This document shows positions 59,595 to 64,000 of a DNA stretch of 64,000 bases, one piece after another. How positions within the stretch are numbered: position 1 is the stretch's first letter; each line of letters begins with the position of its first letter. A program made the translations under genes and the position numbers. Source of the stretch: Pseudomonas bubulae (GTDB taxonomy: Bacteria > Pseudomonadota > Gammaproteobacteria > Pseudomonadales > Pseudomonadaceae); the NCBI RefSeq assembly GCF_900618535.1, contig NZ_UYJA01000003.1, positions 434,001-498,000 of the forward strand. The letters are read 5' to 3'. Below the pieces are notes generated by a model. It saw nothing but the letters and a program-made list of their open reading frames with translations. It was not told the origin of the DNA and made no database searches.

Positions 59595-60443
59595 TCAGTC
59601 GGCGTTCACGGTGCGTTGCTGTTGTTCGCCCAGCCCGCTGATGCCCAGGCGCATGGTCTGGCCGGCACGCAGGTAGACAGGCTCGGGTTTGATACCCAGG
59701 CCGACGCCTGGCGGGGTGCCGGTGGAAATCACATCCCCCGGTTGCAGGCTCATGAACTGGCTGAGGTAGCTGATGATTTTCGGGATCTGGAAGATCATCG
59801 TGCGGGTGTTGCCGTTCTGGTAGCGGTGGCCATCCACTTCCAGCCACAGGTCGAGCTGGTGCGGATCGGCGATTTCGTCGCGGGTCACCAGCCACGGGCC
59901 CAGCGGGCCGAAAGTGTCGCAGCCTTTGCCTTTGTCCCAGGTACCGCCCAGCTCCAGCTGGAACTCGCGCTCGGAGACGTCGTTGATCACGCAGTAACCG
60001 GCCACGTGTTCCATGGCCTGGTTTTCGCTGATATAGCGTCCGCCTTTACCGATCACCACACCCAGCTCGACTTCCCAGTCGGTTTTGCGCGAATTGCGCG
60101 GGATTTCGACGTTGTCGTTGGGGCCGACGATGGCGCTGGTCCATTTGCTGAACACCACCGGTTCGGCGGGGATTGCGGCACCGGTTTCGGCAGCATGGTC
60201 GGCGTAGTTCAGGCCGATGCAGATAAATTTTCCGACCTGGCCGACGCAGGCGCCGATACGGGGGGAGCCCTCAACCAGTGGTAGGGTGGACGGGTCGATA
60301 TCTTGCAGGCGGACAATGCTTTCGGAGCTCAGGGTCTGGCCTGCGATATCCGCGACCACTGCCGACAAATCGCGCAGTTGGCCGTCGTTGTCGAGCAGGG
60401 CGGGACGCTCCTGGCCTTTTTCACCGTAACGCAGCAGTTTCAT
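59595..60443 (-). CDS. 2,4-diketo-3-deoxy-L-fuconate hydrolase (FAH family)
   Basis: The 282-residue FAH protein has CIGLNYADHAAETG, DWEVELGVVIG and GDVISTGTPPGVGLG. In this operon it should split 2,4-diketo-3-deoxyfuconate to pyruvate and L-lactate. It is a close paralogue of the operon A copy. The start at 60443 has AAAAAGGA upstream; it ends 15 bases before the dehydratase start. Confidence 0.9.
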   Translation of the reverse strand: MKLLRYGEKGQERPALLDNDGQLRDLSAVVADIAGQTLSSESIVRLQDIDPSTLPLVEGSPRIGACVGQVGKFICIGLNYADHAAETGAAIPAEPVVFSKWTSAIVGPNDNVEIPRNSRKTDWEVELGVVIGKGGRYISENQAMEHVAGYCVINDVSEREFQLELGGTWDKGKGCDTFGPLGPWLVTRDEIADPHQLDLWLEVDGHRYQNGNTRTMIFQIPKIISYLSQFMSLQPGDVISTGTPPGVGLGIKPEPVYLRAGQTMRLGISGLGEQQQRTVNAD

Positions 60444-60492
60444 AAACAATCCTTTTTGGGGGAGGGGCAGGGCCCAGTGGGAGCAGGCTTGT

Positions 60493-60580
60493 TGCGGGAG
60501 CGGGCTTGCTGGCGATGGCATCAGCGCGATTTGCCTGATACAGCGCAGCGATCCAATCGCGAGCAAGCCCGCTCCCACAA
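60493..60580. repeat. REPIN between SDR and FAH genes of the fucose operon
   Basis: Left arm GGGAGCGGGCTTGCTGGCGA has one substitution; right arm GCGAGCAAGCCCGCTCCCAC is intact. A partial extra left end, GTGGGAGCAGGCTTG, begins at 60478. Confidence 0.88.
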
Positions 60581-60596
60581 GGTCAAAAGCTTGCGG

Positions 60597-61337
60597 CTAG
60601 TTACTCCAGCCGCCATCAATGATTTGTGCCGTGCCGGTGGTAAAGCCGCTGGCACTTGAGCCCAGGTACAGCGCCAACTGGGCGATTTCCTCGGCGGTGC
60701 CAATGCGGCCCATGGGCTGGCGCGCGGCAAAGGCGGCATACACCTCGTCCACGCTGCGGCCTTCGCGCTCGGCCTGTTCGCGAATACGCTGGCGCAGGGA
60801 AGGGGAGTCGACGGTGCCGGGGCAGATGGCGTTGCAGCGGATGTTCTGGCTCACAAAGTCAGCCGCTACAGAACGGGTCAGGCCAATCACCGCGCCTTTG
60901 CTGGCGCAGTAGGCAAAACGGTTGGGCACGCCTTTGACGCTGGAGGCGACCGAGGCCATGTTGATGATCGAGCCGCCGCCGCTGCCCAGCATGCCCGGCA
61001 AAAAAGCGCGGATCATGCGGTACATGGCTGTCACGTTGAGGTCCAGGGCGAAGTTCCAGTCCTTTTCTTCGCATTCCAGGATAGTGCCGCTGTGCACCAC
61101 GCCCGCGCAGTTGAACAGCACATCCAGTGGGCCCAGCTGTTTGGCCAGGCGCTCGATGGCAGCAGCATCGGTGACGTCCAGAACATGTTTGTGCGCGCCC
61201 TCAAGGGCGTCGAGGGCGCCGGCATTGATATCGGCGGCGAAGACTTCGGCACCGGCGGCGAGGTATGCCTGGACGGTGGCCTGGCCAATCCCCTGCGCAG
61301 CGGCAGTGATCAGCACACGTTTGCCGGAAAGATCCAT
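60597..61337 (-). CDS. 2-keto-3-deoxy-L-fuconate dehydrogenase (SDR)
   Basis: The 246-residue SDR has VLITAAAQGIGQATVQ, DVLFNCAGVVHSG, the SVASSVKG and FAYCASKGAV catalytic residues, and ends GTAQIIDGGWSN. Predicted to oxidise C4 of 2-keto-3-deoxyfuconate with NAD. It is the first gene of operon B; GGAGCACCC precedes its ATG and two palindromic operators lie upstream. Its paralogue opens operon A. Confidence 0.9.
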   Translation of the reverse strand: MDLSGKRVLITAAAQGIGQATVQAYLAAGAEVFAADINAGALDALEGAHKHVLDVTDAAAIERLAKQLGPLDVLFNCAGVVHSGTILECEEKDWNFALDLNVTAMYRMIRAFLPGMLGSGGGSIINMASVASSVKGVPNRFAYCASKGAVIGLTRSVAADFVSQNIRCNAICPGTVDSPSLRQRIREQAEREGRSVDEVYAAFAARQPMGRIGTAEEIAQLALYLGSSASGFTTGTAQIIDGGWSN

Positions 61338-61374
61338 GGGTGCTCCGTTACGATGTCATTGTTTTTATAGTTGG

Positions 61375-61395
61375 CCCAATGGTCAGGCCATTGGG
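61375..61395. promoter_or_regulatory. FadR-type operator 1 of the fucose operon
   Basis: CCCAATGGTCAGGCCATTGG plus one G is a palindrome with seven-base arms (CCAATGG/CCATTGG). It lies 38 bases ahead of the first gene of operon B. Confidence 0.7.
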
Positions 61396-61464
61396 GGCGT
61401 AGCAAATGGCAAAACGACACAAGTACAAGGATAAGGTTTGCTATGATCGCTTTACGATATCCAT

Positions 61465-61483
61465 CCAATGGTCAGGCCATTGG
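61465..61483. promoter_or_regulatory. FadR-type operator 2 of the fucose operon
   Basis: CCAATGGTCAGGCCATTGG repeats the 19-base core of operator 1 exactly, 89 bases away and on the regulator's side of the gap. Two identical copies in one short intergenic region point to binding by the adjacent FadR-type regulator. Confidence 0.7.
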
Positions 61484-61575
61484 GCCTTTTGTAGCATGCA
61501 CCTCAAGCTTCAACAAGCGTCTTTTTCAGCTCCAAGTGCTTGTCGAATGCTGTCCAAACCAGAGCTTATTTCCTG

Positions 61576-62337
61576 ATGCCATTTCAAGTTATTGATAACC
61601 AACGGCTTTATCGGCAAATCGCTGATCAGCTACGCGCCTTGATCGACAGCGGTGAATTTCCGCCGGGCAGCCGTTTGCCAGCCGAGCGTGAACTGGCCAA
61701 GTTGCTGGGTGTAAGTCGTGCCTCGGTACGTGAGGCGATGATTGCGCTTGAAGTGATAGGTCTGGTGGATGTACGCGTCGGTAACGGGGTACTGGTCTGT
61801 GAGCCGCCGGTGCAGGCGGTGTCAGATGAACCGGTTATGGCCCAGGCTACGCGCAACCAGTGGAAAGAACTGGACCCCGAGCTGAACCTTGAAATCGACT
61901 TCAATGCCGAAATTCCACCGTTCGCGCTGTTGCAGGCCCGTCGCCTGATTGAGCCCGAAGCGGCGGCGCTGGCGGCGATCAATGCCAGTGACGAGGAGTT
62001 GGCGGGCATCCGCGAAGCTTTTGAACGCAACGTTCAGGACAACCGCGAAGGGTCCCACACCCACCCCGGCGATCGTCTGTTCCATATCCGCATTGCCCAG
62101 GCCTCGGACAACCCGGCCTATGCCCTGATGATCCAGCATCTATTGGGCCATCGTTACGGCAGCATGTTCCAGCGCCTGCAAAACCACTACACCCCACAGG
62201 ATATGACCCATCGCTCGGAAGATGAGCACCGCCGTATCCTGCTGGCGCTCGAGCAGCACGATGCGCCCGCCGCACGGCAGGCAATGGCCGAGCACCTGGA
62301 TGAAGTGATCCGTATATTCAGTCGCAGCGCGCGCTGA
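61576..62337 (+). CDS. FadR-subfamily GntR regulator of the fucose operon
   Basis: The 253-residue protein has a winged helix-turn-helix (LPAERELAKLLGVSRASVRE, about residues 35-55) and an FCD ligand domain with the metal-type histidines and Asp (RLFHIRIAQ, DEHRRILLALEQHD). It is divergent from operon B. The two CCAATGG palindromes between them are probably its operators, with a fucose-derived acid as inducer. ATG 61576 is used; a TTG at 61540 is in frame. Confidence 0.9.
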   Translation: MPFQVIDNQRLYRQIADQLRALIDSGEFPPGSRLPAERELAKLLGVSRASVREAMIALEVIGLVDVRVGNGVLVCEPPVQAVSDEPVMAQATRNQWKELDPELNLEIDFNAEIPPFALLQARRLIEPEAAALAAINASDEELAGIREAFERNVQDNREGSHTHPGDRLFHIRIAQASDNPAYALMIQHLLGHRYGSMFQRLQNHYTPQDMTHRSEDEHRRILLALEQHDAPAARQAMAEHLDEVIRIFSRSAR

Positions 62338-62457
62338 CATTCAATCGCCAGTCGGGAGGGTTGGCATTAGTCCTACATTTATTGGGACTTTTCCTAGGTA
62401 AAAATCTTTCAGCATTCGAGATGATTGACCTACACCGTTTCTCGATGGTTCATCTTA

Positions 62458-63675
62458 ATGCCTGGAAATCCCCTGCGTGTCCTGATCCTGGAAGATGACA
62501 GTTTCCAGCGTGCTGTTGCGGTAAGCATGTTTCGCTCCCTGGGTTGCCATGACGTGTTTGAGGCCAGTGACGGCAGCCAGGCGTTGACGGTTCTTCAGCA
62601 AGTGGGGCCGGTGGATATCGCCGTGTGCGATTTGCAGATGGATGGCATGGACGGCCTGGCGTTTTTGCGTCGCGTGGGCAGGACGGGGCAAGTCCGGTCG
62701 ATTATTGTCAGCAGTGCGCTGTCGGCCGATTTGCGTTGTGCTGCGCATCAGCTCATTGCCCTGTTGGGGCTCGAGTTGCTTGGCGATGCCGGCAAACCGT
62801 TGTATGCCGCTGTGCTGCAACCTCTGTTACTCAAGTATCAAAGCAGTATCTGCACGCTCGGACCTGTACCGGGCAGCACGCTGTCACTGGCTTGCGAGGA
62901 CGAAGTGCGTCAGGCTCTGGCCCTGCAGCAATTGCAGGCCTGGTATCAACCCAAGTTCAATCTGCAAACCGGCGAGGTGACCGGAGTCGAAGTGCTTTGC
63001 CGTTGGCTGCACCCCGATAAGGGCGTGCTACCACCGGCGGTATTTATCCCGGTGCTGGAGCGCTGCGGCTTGATGGACGAGTTGCTGTTTGCCCAACTCG
63101 ATCAGGCGTTGAGCCTGCAAGAGCAAGCACGGACACGGGGTTATCCCTTGAACATGGCGTTCAACCTGCAAGCGTCGCAACTGGCTAACAGTCAGCTGAC
63201 TTATACCCTCAAGGGGGTTCTGACCCGTCATGTCACGCCGGGCTCCAGGTTGACCTTCGAATTGACTGAAACCGGTTTGCTGCAAGCTCCGGTCGCTAGC
63301 CTGGAGAATCTGGTGCGCCTGCGCATGATGGGCTGCCGGTTATCAATTGACGATTTTGGTGCCGGTTTTTCGTCATTGCAGCGGCTGTGCCAGTTGCCAT
63401 TCACCGAAATCAAGCTGGACGGTGAATTTGTGGGCAACCTGGAGCATGAACCGCGTTGCGCCGCCGTGATCGCCAGCACCCTGGCCCTGGGTAAAGCCTT
63501 GGGTATGTCGGTGGTTATTGAAGGGATTGAAACCGAGGCACAGTCCCAGCGTTTGCTGGCCATGGGCTGTGTTGAAGGGCAGGGTTACTGGTTTGCGCGG
63601 CCCATGAGCGGGCAGGACTTGCTGTGCTGGTTGCAGCAACGTGAAGCAAGCCCTGCCTTAACCACCGCTAGTTGA
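62458..63675 (+). CDS. Response regulator with EAL c-di-GMP phosphodiesterase domain (RocR-like)
   Basis: The 405-residue protein has a receiver domain (VLILEDDSFQRAVAV; phospho-acceptor Asp in VCDLQMDGMDG) and an EAL domain. The signature reads EVL (GVEVLCRWLHP), as I recall for P. aeruginosa RocR. Other active-site motifs are kept: FNLQASQL, IDDFGAGFSSL, EIKLD, VVIEGIETEAQ and QGYWFARPM. It should cut c-di-GMP on phosphorylation. No histidine kinase is adjacent. ATG 62458 replaces an upstream alternative. The 3' end overlaps the phosphatase gene by eight bases. Confidence 0.9.
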   Translation: MPGNPLRVLILEDDSFQRAVAVSMFRSLGCHDVFEASDGSQALTVLQQVGPVDIAVCDLQMDGMDGLAFLRRVGRTGQVRSIIVSSALSADLRCAAHQLIALLGLELLGDAGKPLYAAVLQPLLLKYQSSICTLGPVPGSTLSLACEDEVRQALALQQLQAWYQPKFNLQTGEVTGVEVLCRWLHPDKGVLPPAVFIPVLERCGLMDELLFAQLDQALSLQEQARTRGYPLNMAFNLQASQLANSQLTYTLKGVLTRHVTPGSRLTFELTETGLLQAPVASLENLVRLRMMGCRLSIDDFGAGFSSLQRLCQLPFTEIKLDGEFVGNLEHEPRCAAVIASTLALGKALGMSVVIEGIETEAQSQRLLAMGCVEGQGYWFARPMSGQDLLCWLQQREASPALTTAS

Positions 63676-64000
63676 AGGTATAGGGCGTCAGCGCGGTGGG
63701 GTCGATGTTCTGCTCGACTTGGACCATCGCATCCTTGAGCGGGCAGAGCAGGCCTGCGCTGGTTTTGCGGCAGTCCCCGGCGCTTTGGAAATCGCTCCTG
63801 AGGGGTTTTTGCGTGGCGGTCAGTTGGGTCAGGTTACGAATCTGGTCCATTGACTGGGCCTCAAAGGCGATGCGCAAAAAGTACTCGCCGGTTTTGACTT
63901 CCTTGTAACGTTCGAACTGCAACGTACCCACGGGCGGGATGTTGTTGGCGATGTAATCTCCCTGCTTCCAGCCGAAGCCGAGCATGGTGCGCAGGTAAGA
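63668..64000 (-). CDS. Histidine acid phosphatase, 3' part only
   Basis: The frame is open to the right edge of the window; only about the last 110 residues are seen (SYLRTMLGFGWKQGDYIANN; IPPVGTLQFERYKE). The IPPxGxLxFER element and overall spacing match the C-terminal part of AppA-type histidine phosphatases, in which the pair before it (HD motif) would lie beyond the window. Two cysteines (DCRKTS, LLCPL) could form a disulfide, as in periplasmic members. Moderately sure. Confidence 0.7.
   Translation of the reverse strand, partial: SYLRTMLGFGWKQGDYIANNIPPVGTLQFERYKEVKTGEYFLRIAFEAQSMDQIRNLTQLTATQKPLRSDFQSAGDCRKTSAGLLCPLKDAMVQVEQNIDPTALTPYTFN

Overview
The window looks like chromosomal DNA of a fluorescent-type Pseudomonas. 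The evidence is the P. aeruginosa-like order aotJQMOP-argR followed by aruCFGDB-(small ORF)-aruE, the alaS-lysC-csrA(rsmA)-tRNA-Ser-tRNA-Arg block, an AmrZ-type ribbon-helix-helix regulator, a RocR-like response regulator, DUF2790-type small secreted proteins and many Pseudomonas REP/REPIN palindromes with a RAYT transposase gene. Assignments rest on reading translated sequence and recalled family motifs; no database search was run.

Layout. 1-4 kb: 5' end of a glycerophosphodiester phosphodiesterase, a small unknown gene, a MASE2-GGDEF diguanylate cyclase, a metallo-beta-lactamase-fold hydrolase and an XRE regulator with a LexA-like box. 4-8 kb: an AT-rich glycosyltransferase-like gene broken by a one-base shift, nrdB without nrdA beside it, and two small secreted proteins, one made of 13-residue repeats. 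8-10 kb: acetyl-CoA synthetase. 10.4-15.7 kb: arginine/ornithine ABC transporter and its regulator ArgR. 15.7-20.9 kb: a very large leucine-rich-repeat protein with an IpaH/SspH-type (NEL) E3 ubiquitin ligase domain. 21.2-29.1 kb: arginine succinyltransferase (AST) pathway. 29.1-30.6 kb: a beta-roll/M91 zinc metallopeptidase. The arginine catabolic cluster is thus bracketed by two effector-like genes.

30.7-41.4 kb is mostly housekeeping: a type II lumazine synthase under an FMN riboswitch, threonine aldolase, alaS, lysC (with a likely internal start), csrA, tRNA-Ser(GCT), four tRNA-Arg(ACG) in a 148-bp tandem repeat, mgtE, amrZ, two small membrane proteins and tRNA-Arg(CCT).

41.4-62.3 kb is an accessory sugar-acid catabolic region with two operons on the minus strand. 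Operon A (49.7 to 41.4 kb): SDR, FAH hydrolase, DenD-like epimerase-family dehydrogenase, MFS carrier, GarR-like reductase, XylD-like dehydratase and XylX-like FAH protein. It has a divergent LysR regulator and a further MFS gene; matching LysR-type operators flank the regulator gene. Operon B (61.3 to 53.6 kb) is a full oxidative L-fucose route: 2-keto-3-deoxyfuconate dehydrogenase, diketo-acid hydrolase, fuconate dehydratase, fuconolactonase, fucose dehydrogenase, mutarotase, FucP and a second MFS carrier. It has a divergent FadR-type regulator and two identical palindromic operators. Both operons begin with the same paralogous SDR-REPIN-FAH module. Between them lie a RAYT gene and a four-unit tandem REPIN array. 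The window ends with a RocR-like EAL response regulator and the 3' part of a histidine acid phosphatase gene.
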